From positions 276,873,694-276,937,693 of the forward strand of contig NC_085138.1 in assembly GCF_035046485.1 (NCBI RefSeq): a stretch of DNA of 64,000 bases, in the 5' to 3' direction. Shown piece by piece: positions 34,899-45,260 of the stretch. This DNA is from Aedes albopictus. Lineage: Eukaryota; Arthropoda; Insecta; Diptera; Culicidae. The notes beneath the pieces are model-generated. The model was not told where the DNA came from and searched no databases. It was given only the letters and a program-made list of their open reading frames with translations. Within the stretch, counting starts at the first letter, position 1. Each line of letters begins with the position of its first letter. A program made the position numbers and the translations under genes.

Positions 34899-35499
34899 GC
34901 TATCTGCAAGGGCGTAGCCAGCTTTTCGGCCAGGGGGGGGGAGCACCCTTACACTGAAAACCACTTTGCAGTAACAAGGAGCTCAAATACTTCATCATTT
35001 AAATAAAAATAAAAGTGAAGTATGAAATATGGGTGATTAACAGGAATGGTTCAATGGAAGAATCATATATGATTATAATGCTGAGGAATTTCTCAAGATA
35101 TTGCTTTAGGAATTTTTTAACAAATGCCATCATGAATTTGAATTTATCCAACAGTTTCTCCAGAAATTTCTTTAATACTTTTCCAGGTTATTTTAATGTA
35201 GATATTCCAGAAGAAATTACCTTCGGAAAACTTGCAGTAATTCCGTTGGGAATACCTTCAGAAATTTCTTCAATAATTCCTCCAGAAGTTTTATTACAAA
35301 TTTCACCATGCATTCTTTTGAGAATTTCCCCAGTAATTCTTTACAAATATCATTCTTAATTCCACCAGAAATCCGTTTGAGAAGCTCCAGAAAATACTTT
35401 AAGAATTTCTCCGGGAATTCTTTCAAAAATTCCAATCAAACTAAGATTCCTTTCCTTGAGGAATACCCTAAAAAATTTTTGGAGAAATTTCTTCGAAAA

Positions 35500-38400
35500 A
35501 TCCTTTAATGAATTCCTTCGGAATTACGGGAAAAAATTCGTTGAAAATTTCTAAAGGAATTCCTTCGGAAATTCCTGGAGGAATATCTTTGGAAGTTGCT
35601 AGAGGAATGCATTCGGAAATTTTTAAAGGAATCAATTAAAAAATAATTTCAGGAATTTATTTCGAAAATCCATGAGGAATTCCACCTGAAATTCCTTGAC
35701 AAAATCTTCAGAAATTTCTTGAGGAATTCCTTCATTTCTAAAGCTCCTTGGGAAATTCCATAAGATATTCCTTCGAGAGTTCTTCTACGATTTTCTTTAG
35801 AAGAATTCTTCGGGAATTCCTTGAGGAATTTCTTTGAAATAGATTTAGAATATTCCTTGAGGAACTCCTTCGGAGTTTTCGTGAGGAATTCTTCTGAAAA
35901 TTCCTTGAGGAATGCCTTCAAAAATTCTTGGAGGAATTCAAACGGAAATTTCTGTGAGAATTCCTCCCAAATTCCTGGAGCAATTCTTTCGAAAATATTG
36001 AAAAAAAAAATCACTAAAAGTCTTTTGAGATATCCCTTCTGAAATTCCATAAGGAATTTCTTTAAAAATCTTTCAAAACTTCCTTGAAAAAATATTTCGA
36101 AAATTCCTGAAGAAATGCTTTTTGTGATTTTTTATTTCCTAGAGGAACTCATTCGAAAATTCTTTGAGGAGTTACTTTAAAATGCCTTGATAAGGAAAAT
36201 TCGGAATTTTTTTTTTTTTTTTTTTTTTTTTGTCTGTATTAACGAGATTTTTAACCCTAGGCTAGTTCATCTCGGGACCCACTTTTTACTTCCCTTCCGA
36301 AAGAAGAACCCACATTTTTGTGAGTATGTCGGGAGTGGGATTCGATCCCAGGTCCTCGGCGTGATAGTCAAGTGTTCTATCCACCACACCAGGTCCGCTC
36401 CACAATTCGGAAATTGTTAAAGGAGTTCGTTTGGAATTTTTTTTTTGACATGTGTCTGAAATGTCTTATGGAATACCTTCGGAAATTTTGTGAGAAATTG
36501 TTTGATAAGTTCATTGAGGAATTTTTTTCGGTTTTTTATAAATCTTTACGAAATTCCTCAAGGAATTCCAGCGAAAGATCCTTGAGAAGTTTCTTCGGAA
36601 ATTCCTCAAGAAATTCTTTCAAAAATGTATTGCGAAACTCCTATGAAAACTTGAGAATCTTCTTCAAACATTCCTTCAGAAACACGTTTGGGGATTATGT
36701 GAGAAAATCCTAAGGAAATTTTTTGAGGACAACCGTCAAAAATTTTTGGAGGAATTCATTCGGAAATTTTTGGAGGTATTTCAAAGCAAATCCATAAGAA
36801 TCCATAACAATCCATAAGAAATTCAGGAGAAAATCCTTTGAAAATTCCAGGAGAAATTCCTTTGAAAATTCCTGGAGGAATTCTTTCGGAAATTCCTGGA
36901 CAAGCTCCTCCGGAAACTCATGGAGGAATTCTTCGGAAAAATCCTGGAGGAATTCCCTCGGAAATTTATGGAGGAATTCCTTCGAGAATTCGTGGAGGAT
37001 TTCCTTCAGGAACTCCTGGAGCAATTTCTTCGGAAATACCTGGAGATATTCCTTCCAGAAATTTCTGGAGGAATTCCTTCGGAAATTCATGGAGGAATTC
37101 CTTCAGAAAACCCTTGAGCGATTCCTTCGCATAAGTCCAGGAGGAATTCCTTTTGAAATTTATGGAGGAACTCCTTCGGAAATTCGTGAAGGAATTCTTG
37201 GAGAAATTCTTTCGAAAATTCCTGGTGGAATTCCTTCGGACATTCATGAAAGAATTCCTTCGGAAATTCCGGCAGAAACTCCTTTGAAAATTCCAGGTGA
37301 AATTCCTTTGGAAATTCCAGGTGAAATTCCTTTGAAAATCCCTGGAGGAATTCCACCGGAAATTACTGCAGGAATTCCCTCGGAAATTCCAGGAGGAATT
37401 CCTTCGGAAATTGCTGGAAGATTTCCTTCGGAAATTCCTGAAGGAATTCCTTCGGAAATTTATGAAGGAATTCCTTCGGAAATTTCAGAAGGAATTCCTT
37501 CGGAAATTGCAGAAGGAATTTCTTTGAAAATTCCTGGAGGATCTCCTTCGGAAATTCCTGGAGAATTTCCTCCGGAAATTTCTGAAGAAATTCATCCGGA
37601 AATTCATGGAGGAATTTCTCAGGAAATTCCTGGAGGAATTCCTTTGAAAATTCGTGGAGGAATTTCTTCAGAAATTCGTGAATGAATTCTTTCGGAAAAT
37701 TTCTGGAGCAATTCCTTCGGAAATTCATGGAGGAACTCCTTCGGAAAATGCGTTAGGATTTCCTTCGCATTCCTCCTGGAGGAATTCCTTCGGAAATTCA
37801 TGGAGAAATTCCTTCGGTATTTCCTGGAGGAATTCCTCCGGAAATTCCTCGAGGAATTTCTTCGGAAATTTGTGGAGGGATTCCGTCGGAAAATTTCGGG
37901 AGGAATTCCTTTGGAAATTCATGTAAGAATTCCTTCGGAAAATTCTTTAGAAATTCCTTCGCAAAATTCCTGGAGGAATTCCTTCGGACATTCATGGAGG
38001 AATTCCTTCGGAAATTCCAGGAGGACATCCTTTAAAAATTCCAAGAGGAATTCCTTTGAAAATTCCTAGAAGAATTTCTTCGGAAATTCTCGGAGGAATT
38101 CCTCCGGAAATTCCTCGAGGAATTTCTTCTGAAATTCGTAGAGGAGTCCCGTCGGAAAATTTCTGGAGGAATTCCTTCGGAAATTCATGGAGGGATTTCT
38201 TTGTACATTCATTCGGAAATTCCAGGAGAAAATCCTTTGAAAATTCCAAGAGGAATTTCCTTGAAAATTCCTGGAAGAATTTCTTTGGAAATTCCTGGAA
38301 GATTTCCTCCGGAAATTCCTAGAGTAATTGCTCCAGAAATTTGTGAAAGGAATTTTTCCGAAATTTTCTGGAGGAGTTTCTCCGGAAGTTCCTGGAGGAT

Positions 38401-38500
38401 TTCCCTCCGAAATTCCTGGAGGAATTCTCTCGGAAATACATGTAGTAATTCATTCGGAAAATCCTACGCAAAATTCCTGGTGGAATTACATCGGAAATTC
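35500..38500 (+). repeat. 24-bp minisatellite, forward arm
   Basis: Consensus of the unit on the plus strand: GGAGGAATTCCTTCGG then AAATTCCT, 24 bp, so any frame shows an 8-residue repeat (for example IPSEIPGG on the plus strand or EFLKEFPK on the minus). Divergence between units is substantial; the first few hundred bases are the most degraded. The open frames of up to 198 codons here are artefacts of a stop-free repeat. Confidence 0.85.
36207..36403 (-). mobile_element. Feilai-type tRNA SINE
   Basis: Minus strand: tRNA-like head with GGTGGATAGAACACTTG (A-box region) and GGGATCGAATCCCA (B box), then a body with GGAAGGGAAGTAAAAAGTGG and GGTCCCGAGATGAACTAGCC, ending in poly(A) (T run at 36,207-36,231). 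A 9-bp duplication AATTCGGAA flanks it (36,198-36,206 and 36,404-36,412). I recognise this as the Aedes Feilai family from memory of its head and body. Confidence 0.8.
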
Positions 38501-38529
38501 ATGGAGAAATTCCTTTGAAAATTTCCAAA

Positions 38530-40920
38530 GGAATTTCTCCAGGAATTTCCGACAGAATTTCTCCTGGAATTTCTGAAGGAATTCTTCCTGGAATTTAAAA
38601 AAAATCCTTCAGGAATTTCCAAAAGAGTTTCTCCAGGAATTTCCAAAGGAATTCCTCCAGAAATCTTCAATGGAATTCCTCCGGGAATTTTTAAGAAATT
38701 TCTCTAAGAACTTCCGAAGGAATTCCACGAATTTCAGAAGGAATGCATCCAAGAGATTCCGGAGGGATTTCTCCAGGAATTTCCGAAGAAATTCCGAAAG
38801 AATTCCTCCAGGAATTTGTGAAGGAATTCCTAACGGAATTTGTAAAGAAATTCCTACATGAATTTTCGAGGGAATTCCTCTTGGACTTTCCAAAAATAAA
38901 ATCCAAAAAGACTTTCCGAAAAAAATCTCCAGGAATTTCCGAAGGAATACCTCCAGGAATTTCTGAAGGAATTCTTCCAGTAATTTCCGAAGAAATTATT
39001 CCAGCAATTTTCGAAGCAATTCCTCCTGGAATTTCCAAAGGAATTCGTCCAGTAGTTTCCGAAGGAATTCCTCCAGGAATCATAAAAAACATTCCTCTAA
39101 GAAATTTAAAATGATTTTCATTCCAGGAATGTCCTAAGGAATTCATCCAAGGATTTTCTCAGGAATTTCTCTATAGATTTCTGAAAGAATTCCTCCAGAA
39201 ATTTCCGGAGGTATTCATCCAAGATTTTTCGAGGGAATTCCCCAAGGAATTTCCAAAGGAATTCCTCCAGAAATTTTCGAAGGAATTTCTTCAGGAATTT
39301 CCGAACGAATTCCTTCAGGAATTTCCGAAGGAATACTTCCAGGAATTTGCGAAGGGATTCCTCCAAGTATTCTGAATTTTTTTTAGGAATTCCTCCAGGA
39401 TGCTTTGAAGGAATTGCTTCACGAGTTTCCAAAGCAATTCCTCCCGGAATTTCCGAAAAAATTCCTCCAGGAATTCCATAAGAAATTCATTTTGGAATTT
39501 CCGAATGAATTCCTCCAGGAATCTCTAAAGGAATTCGTCCAGCAATTTCCGAAGGAGTTCCTGAAAGAATTCCTCCAGAAATTTCCGAAAGTATTCATCC
39601 AAAATTTTTCGAAGGACCTCGCCAAGGAATTTACGATGAAATTCCTCCAGTAATTTCCGAACGAAGTCCTTCACGAATCTCCGATGGAATTTCTCCAGAA
39701 ATTTCAGAAGAAATTCTTCCAGGATTTTGCGAAGGGATTCCTCCAAGAATTTTGGAAGGAATTCCTCCAGGAATTTCCAATGGAATTCCTCCAGCAATTT
39801 CCGATGGAATTCCTTCAGGAATTTCCGAAAGAATTCCTCCAGGAATTCCTAAAGGAATTTCTCCTGGAATTTCCGAATGAATTCCTCCGGAAATCTCAAA
39901 AGGAATTCGTCCAGCAATTTCCGAAGGAATTCCTCCCGGAATTTCCGAAAGAATTCCTTCAGGATTTTCGGAAGGAATTCTGCTAGGAATTTCCGACGGT
40001 AGTTCTCCAGGAATTTTCAAAAAAAATCTAAAAAGAATTTCCGAAAAAAATCCTCCAGGAATTTCTGAAGGAATTCCTCCAGGAATTTCCGAAGGAATTC
40101 CTCCAGGAATTTCCAAAAGAATTCGTCCAGCAATTTCCGAAGGAATTCGACCAGTAATTGCCGAATAAATTATTTCAGGAATTTCCGAAGGAATTCCTCC
40201 TGGAATTTCCAATGAAATTCGCCCAGCAATTTCCGAAGGGATTCCTCCCGGAATTCCCGAAAGAATTCCTCCAGGAATTCCTAAAAGAATTCCCCCTGGA
40301 ATTCCAAAGGAATTCGTCCAGCAATTTCCGAAGGAATTCCTCCCGAAATTTCTGAAAGAATTCCTCCAGGAATTTCCGAAGGAATTCCTCCAGGAATTCC
40401 GCTAAGAATTTCCGATGGAATTCCTGCAAGAATTTAAAAAAAATCCAAAAAGTATTTCCGAAAAAAATCCTCCACGACTTTCCGAAGGAATTCCTCCAGG
40501 ACATTCGGAAGGAATTCCTCCAGGAATTTCCAAAAGCATTCCTCCAGGAAGTTTGGAATTATTTTGTCCAGGAATTTCGTAAGGAATTCACCTAAGGATT
40601 TCCTCACGAATTTCTCTATAGATTTTTGAAAGAATTCCTCCAGGAATCTCCGAAGGTATTCAACCAAGATTTTCCCAAGGAACTGCCCAAGGAATTTCCG
40701 AAGGAATTGCTCCAGGAATTTCCGAAGGAATTCCTTCAGGAATTTCCGATGGCATTCTTCCAGGAATTTGGGAAGGGCTTCCTCCAGGAATTTTGGATGG
40801 AATTCCTTCAGGAATTTCTAAAGGAATTCCTCCAGGTATTTCCGAAGCAATACCCTCAGGAATTTTCGAAGGTATTCCTCCAAGAATTTCCGAAGGAATT
40901 CCTGCATACATTAAAAAAAT
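38530..40920 (-). repeat. 24-bp minisatellite, reverse arm
   Basis: The same unit in reverse complement (AGGAATTTCCGAAGGAATTC with CTCC). The switch of orientation lies at about 38,500-38,530, making the whole array a large imperfect palindrome. Confidence 0.85.
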
Positions 40921-41069
40921 ACGAGGATGCAGGAGAATTTTATTTTTACTAGTCAATAACAGCTCTGATCATCTAAGTTTTTCGGTTAAGTTAAAATATA
41001 GTTGATCGGTCAGGGGGGGGGCCACGGCCCCCCCCCCTGCCCCCCCCTGGCTACGCCCTTGGCTATCTG

Positions 41070-41978
41070 TGTCCCTGCTGGCCCCTTCCGCAGCCTGACG
41101 GCTGTGGCGGCCACCTGAACATCGCACTGTTGCCGCAGTGCCGTGACGAGCTCTTCCGCTTCGGTGATCTCGTCTAGGTCTTTGACCTTCAGAGTCGCCT
41201 CATGCGTAAGAGCCCTCACCTCCACTCCATCTCCAAGGACCTCTTCTGCCAGCCTCTTGTAGGCGGCGCCCTTGTGATCCTTCTGGCGCTTAAGCTCCAG
41301 GATCATTTCGCCGGCCTTTTCGGGCCCACCCTTCCCAGCTTTCCGGGAACCCTGGCTGGGGTCCGACTTTCCAGCGTTACCACCGGCTTTCGGGGTTATT
41401 ATACGCCTGGCCTTGCGGGCGCCGCCAGACAGCTCCTCACCTGACGGCTGCCTCGCCCGCTTCTGCGAATGCTTGTCGCTTTTGTCGCGAGCATTCGCTT
41501 CCACTCTCTTCGGACTACCCGCGAAGGAGAAGACCTCCGTTTGTGTAAACTAAGACGCTTTCTCCTTTGCGGGTTCCGCCGCTGCTGCAGCCAGCAACGC
41601 AACCGCGTGCTCCTGCTTGGCATTATCGACAGACGCCCTAAGCCGAAGCAAGGCCGTTTTCAGGTCCTTGCTTATATTCGACTTAGTTGTCGCAAAGTCG
41701 ATAATTTTGCCGAGCTGCTGCTCAGCTACCTCAAATGCGGGCCGTCCTTTTTCTGCAACTTGGCTGATGGCCCTCAGCAACCATGCTCCGTCCATGACCT
41801 CCGCCGGCTGGCTTGCCGTGGAGTGGACAGGAGCTCCCACGCTTGAGCTGCGTAAGCAGCTTCCAGCACCTGACTCCTCGCTTCTCCTTGTCGGAGACCT
41901 CATCAACCCGCTTCTTGCGAAGGGGTTGATCGCACCGCTACTTCCACCTAAGTTATTTGATTTTGAATTCTTGCTCAT
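41070..41978 (-). pseudogene. R1-type LINE ORF1 (gag-like), 5' part
   Basis: RNA-binding structural protein of the LINE particle. Chosen start is the ATG at 41,978 (MSKNSKSNN). The frame runs to an in-frame TAG at 41,552-41,550 and then continues open, in the same frame, to the insertion point at 41,070 (ending GPAGTQIA). The N-terminal part is Ser/Ala-rich; the middle is basic (KHSQKRARQPSGEE). The zinc-knuckle C-terminus lies across the hAT-type insertion at 34,565-34,898. If joined, the protein would be about 416 residues, ordinary for the family. Confidence 0.75.
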
Positions 41979-42267
41979 TGTTCCCACGAGTTGCACGAGA
42001 AATAATGTCCACCACGCCAGAGCTCTGCATTAACGCGGTAAGGGACAGCATACTGTGGGGGGTGCCCAGGTACCCCACAGGCTCCGTTAAAGATCGAGCA
42101 TCTTTTTCACCCCCTCGATCACTCATTCCTCGGCACGGGTCGCTTGACACCTTGAATTGGGGTTAGTAGTCCTATTCTTAGCCGGCAACTACGCGGCTGA
42201 CTCGCAAGCGGGGGGGTGCGTCAGGCCCCAGGACATCCGTCCCTGCTGCCCCATGAAAGACACGTCT

Positions 42268-42420
42268 GGACACTGTCCAGTGGACAGTCACTGCCCGACC
42301 CAGCTGATCAGTTGAAACGCTGCGCTGGTTCGAGCACTTTGGAAATCTTTTTCAAGTGTCGGCCACGCCATCAACACCTCAGCATGATCCGCAACAAACA
42401 TTGATAGGGGAACTTACATA
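42268..42420 (+). pseudogene. Old LINE, right half after the nested insertion
   Basis: Continues the reading of 30,402-30,857 past the 14-bp duplication: DPADQLKR in one frame, then FEHFGNLFQVSATPS in another, so at least one frameshift is present. After about 42,420 similarity is lost in T-rich DNA. Its role in the window is to prove the boundaries of the insertion between. Confidence 0.55.
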
Positions 42421-42651
42421 TTTTCGGCCGTTTTATTCTCTTCGTCTTTTTTTTTTTGAAACCTATGGGACTCAAAATTGGCTTTAAATCTTTTTCAAAC
42501 AAGCTGAATTAAACGACCAAGTTTCAAGTTATTTTTCCAACAAAAACCCCTTATGACGAAGAGAACAAACCTGCTGATAATACCCTTGGTTATCCTGTCT
42601 ATCAACCATTGATATAATTTTGTTCCATTTTGATATGCCTTTCTGTTCTGT

Positions 42652-43046
42652 CAGTGTTGGTAAACTCATACTCAAAGCACACTCATGAACCGCTCCTGCG
42701 TGAGCAAACTCGCACGCGATTCTGAATCGTTTTCTCACGCGTGAGAATTTCATGCAAAATCCTGCACTCACGAGTCAAGCGCCGAAATCTCGTTCGCTTG
42801 TAAAACGAATCCAAATCAATTTGAACGGCATTAAATGTTGTTGTACGCTAGATTTGCTTTTGTTCTATCATACAATCCTAAAAACTTCGATGTAAACATT
42901 AAGAACACCAAGTAAGTAAGGAATGAGTGAAATCATGAGTCAACTCATGCATGATTTTTTCGTCGGTTAGTTTGTCGAGTCAAGAATCGCGCGTGGAACA
43001 ACTCAACCGTGAGATTTGAGAATTTGAGTTTTTACCAATACTACAT
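42652..43046. mobile_element. hAT-type MITE, diverged copy of the family at 53.5 and 55.4 kb
   Basis: Begins CAGTGTTGGTAAAC and ends TTTTTACCAATACTA; the body matches the reverse complement of 53,454-53,845 (GAACCGCTCCTGCGTGAGC, GCGCCGAAATCTCGTTCGC). No clean 8-bp duplication remains. Clearly older than the two array copies. Confidence 0.7.
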
Positions 43047-43923
43047 ACCTACTTACATCCAGCTTTTCTACTGTCTTGAGGAAATGCGACACTAGACAAC
43101 ATATTAGCATACTACGCGTAGTGGGACAACCAACGACGGCTATGCGAATATCGAATCCGCCTTCCATAATACGATGCAACAACTGCGGAAGTGCTCATAA
43201 AACTGAAAAGCGGGCTTAAGCCCAGAAGAAGATAAAGACTTGATGTTCACAAAGCTTTCATGGGCTAATTTAGCAACCCAGTCAATAAGAATTAATTGGA
43301 CTTGGTCCAAACTTTCCAAACATTAGCCTAATCTTGGTACAAGTTCTTAAGCAGAGCTTATGAACACGATACCTCTCATTTGTTCCATCCAAATAGCAAC
43401 TAATTATATCATTCATAACTCCCAGCAGCACTACCTGGAACACGTTTTGAGGATTTCGCATCAACTTTAATCAAGAATGGAAAAAGACAAACACCACCCT
43501 CCCCCCAATTCCCTGCATAGGTTCATCAGCAGCAAGCTCCCTCAGCGAGCGCAGTGGACAAAACCTGACAAAACATCGAGCCCAACATTTTGAATAATTC
43601 AGTGTCTCATCAAGCATTAGAATAATCCCACGATGATCAGCTTCGTCCTGACTCTCAATCTGTCGTAGCTGGTGTATGTTTTGCGGTTGCTTATCCTGTA
43701 GGATAAGAGGGGCGAGAGGCGCGTTCGTGCTTGGCTCAAAAACTTTTGCGGCCACTTGGTGGAGCTAGATTCGAAAGTTTCTGTAACGGTACTGATCCAG
43801 TCATGTTCGTCGTTGGAGGTATGCATCGCAACCCTTATGAGAGTAATCATGTGCATTCAAACAGTTCGATTTATGTTTTCTGCTTGAATATTTCTTTAGG
43901 CTAAAATTAATCAGGTTTGCCAA
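43047..43923. other. Intergenic; possible scrap of a zinc-knuckle frame
   Basis: At 43,172-43,210 a plus-strand frame reads RCNNCGSAHKTEK, reminiscent of a CCHC knuckle from a LINE ORF1, but only about 30 codons are open. Minus-strand frames at 43,471-43,856 are unrecognised. No gene called. Confidence 0.35.
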
Positions 43924-44622
43924 CACGCAGAAAAATGGCGCTTGTTTAAAACAATAAGACGCATGGTTGATTTTCAAACTGAGAAGTTACTTATTCCAAA
44001 GTTATATTTAATTGTTTTCATTTAGAGTTTATCGATAAAAACAACCGATTACCATCATTTAATATAATGTCAAAAAATTTCATTCGTTTCAACAAAATAA
44101 AAACCATAAACATGGTCCGAAAGCACTCACACATCTATAAAATGCTTACCCCAACATCGCCACAACGAAGAAGGTGCAGCAAATTCATCACGCCAACTTC
44201 CAAGTGCAGCTTTGGCCGTGATGGATAACGCGCAGGTACTCACGACAGCATCCACAAAAAGTTGATCGGTTTCGCCGTTTTTGTCTTTTTTTAGTCGTTC
44301 TCCTCCCCATCCGCTTACCGACGATCTAAAAATAGATTTCCGAGCTGCCGCAGTTGCTACCGTCACCAACACCATCACATTCCGGATTTGTTAGTGGCAA
44401 AAGTGCAGTCGTTTGAATCAATCCATTATTTCATGTTGAAAATACCATATCTCTGTTTGTTTGAACAAACTGTCAAAAATTTCGACAAATGAAAATATTT
44501 GTATTATCAAACAATAGAACAGTTCAGTTTAAACTAGAAATCAGATTGTCGCTATAGTAAACTGAAAAATCGGTTGATTTGAACTAGAATTTAATTGTGT
44601 TTACAAATTATTTTTCTGCGTG
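43924..44622. mobile_element. MITE-like element with CACGCAGAAAAAT ends
   Basis: CACGCAGAAAAAT at the left and ATTTTTCTGCGTG at the right are inverted repeats. The middle (44,107-44,400) is GC-richer and has an 83-codon minus-strand frame (44,127-44,378) of unknown nature, possibly captured sequence. Confidence 0.5.
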
Positions 44623-44789
44623 AATAAAAATTCAACACAAAATTCAGCTGTAAGGTCCCGTGCACGAATTTTAAGCATACCGCTGGCAGTGTCGGGTCTA
44701 CCACACATCGTTCATTTTGCTACTACATTGGAGGTCAATCGATCGAAAAGGTGTATTCGACTGCAGCCCACTTGAATATAGAGGAATTC

Positions 44790-45260
44790 CACGGAGTCAT
44801 GTCAGTCGATCCTGAGCGACCATTTCAAAAATATCTGAAACTTTGCACAGTTTTTCAATTTCATCTAAATCGCCATTTTTCGATATCAAACCTTCATATT
44901 CACTCACGACTAACTTTTCAAAAGGGTGTATGCGAAAATAGTTCAAAAATATTCAAAAAGCTGTACAGCAAAAACGGATTGTTCGATTGTTATGAATTTT
45001 TCAGCAAAGTTAGATAACTAAATGATGATTCCTTAGAAAATATACACTGTAAAAAAATTCTTTTTTTACATAAAAAAAATATGATATTTGTCACAAAAAC
45101 TCAAATATCTCAAAACCCTATCTTTTTACCAACGTCAATTTTTTAGGGGAAATGGCCCATTATATCAGCTATCTACCATAAAATTTTGGTGATGGTAAAC
45201 TGATAAACAAAAAAGTTATGAAATTTCAAACGTTTCAGATTTTTTACATTTAGTAACAAA
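44790..45260. repeat. Left arm of a long-range inverted repeat
   Basis: Inverse copy of 47,690-48,470: shared segments include CTGAAACTTTGCACAGTTTT, TTTTCAAAAGGGTGTATG and AAAACCCTATCTTTTTACCA, all reversed in the right arm. Non-coding. Confidence 0.65.

Larger units (their letters stand above)
34907..41061. mobile_element. hAT-type non-autonomous element (6,155 bp) filled with minisatellite
   Basis: Ends CAAGGGCGTAGCCAG and CTGGCTACGCCCTTG are perfect 15-bp inverted repeats, followed inward by G/C homopolymers. The flanking 8-bp duplication GCTATCTG (34,899-34,906 and 41,062-41,069) fits hAT. The interior is a 24-bp tandem repeat array in two opposed halves plus a SINE. No transposase. It interrupts LINE ORF1 between the codons for QIA and LVQ, so it arrived after that LINE. 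Confidence 0.85.
30872..42253 (-). mobile_element. R1-type LINE, nearly full length, 14-bp target duplication
   Basis: The 14-bp direct repeat TGAAAGACACGTCT (30,858-30,871 and 42,254-42,267) brackets the element. The poly(A) tail appears as a T run at 30,871-30,885. In element order: 5' UTR (42,253 to about 41,979), ORF1 (from 41,978), ORF2 (from about 34,571) and a 3' UTR of about 700 bp. Without the 6.16-kb insertion in ORF1 it is about 5.2 kb, a usual length for this group. One stop codon in ORF1 and one frameshift in ORF2 mean this copy is inactive as read. Confidence 0.85.

Noticed and set aside
35217..40956. Many frames of 60-198 codons on both strands, with repeats such as EFLKEFPK or IPSEIPGG
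   Set aside because: Translations of the 24-bp minisatellite; both strands and several frames are open at once, as expected from the repeat and not from genes.
43172..43210. Zinc-knuckle gene fragment (RCNNCGSAHKTEK)
   Set aside because: Only about 30 open codons and a single half-matching motif; too little to call.
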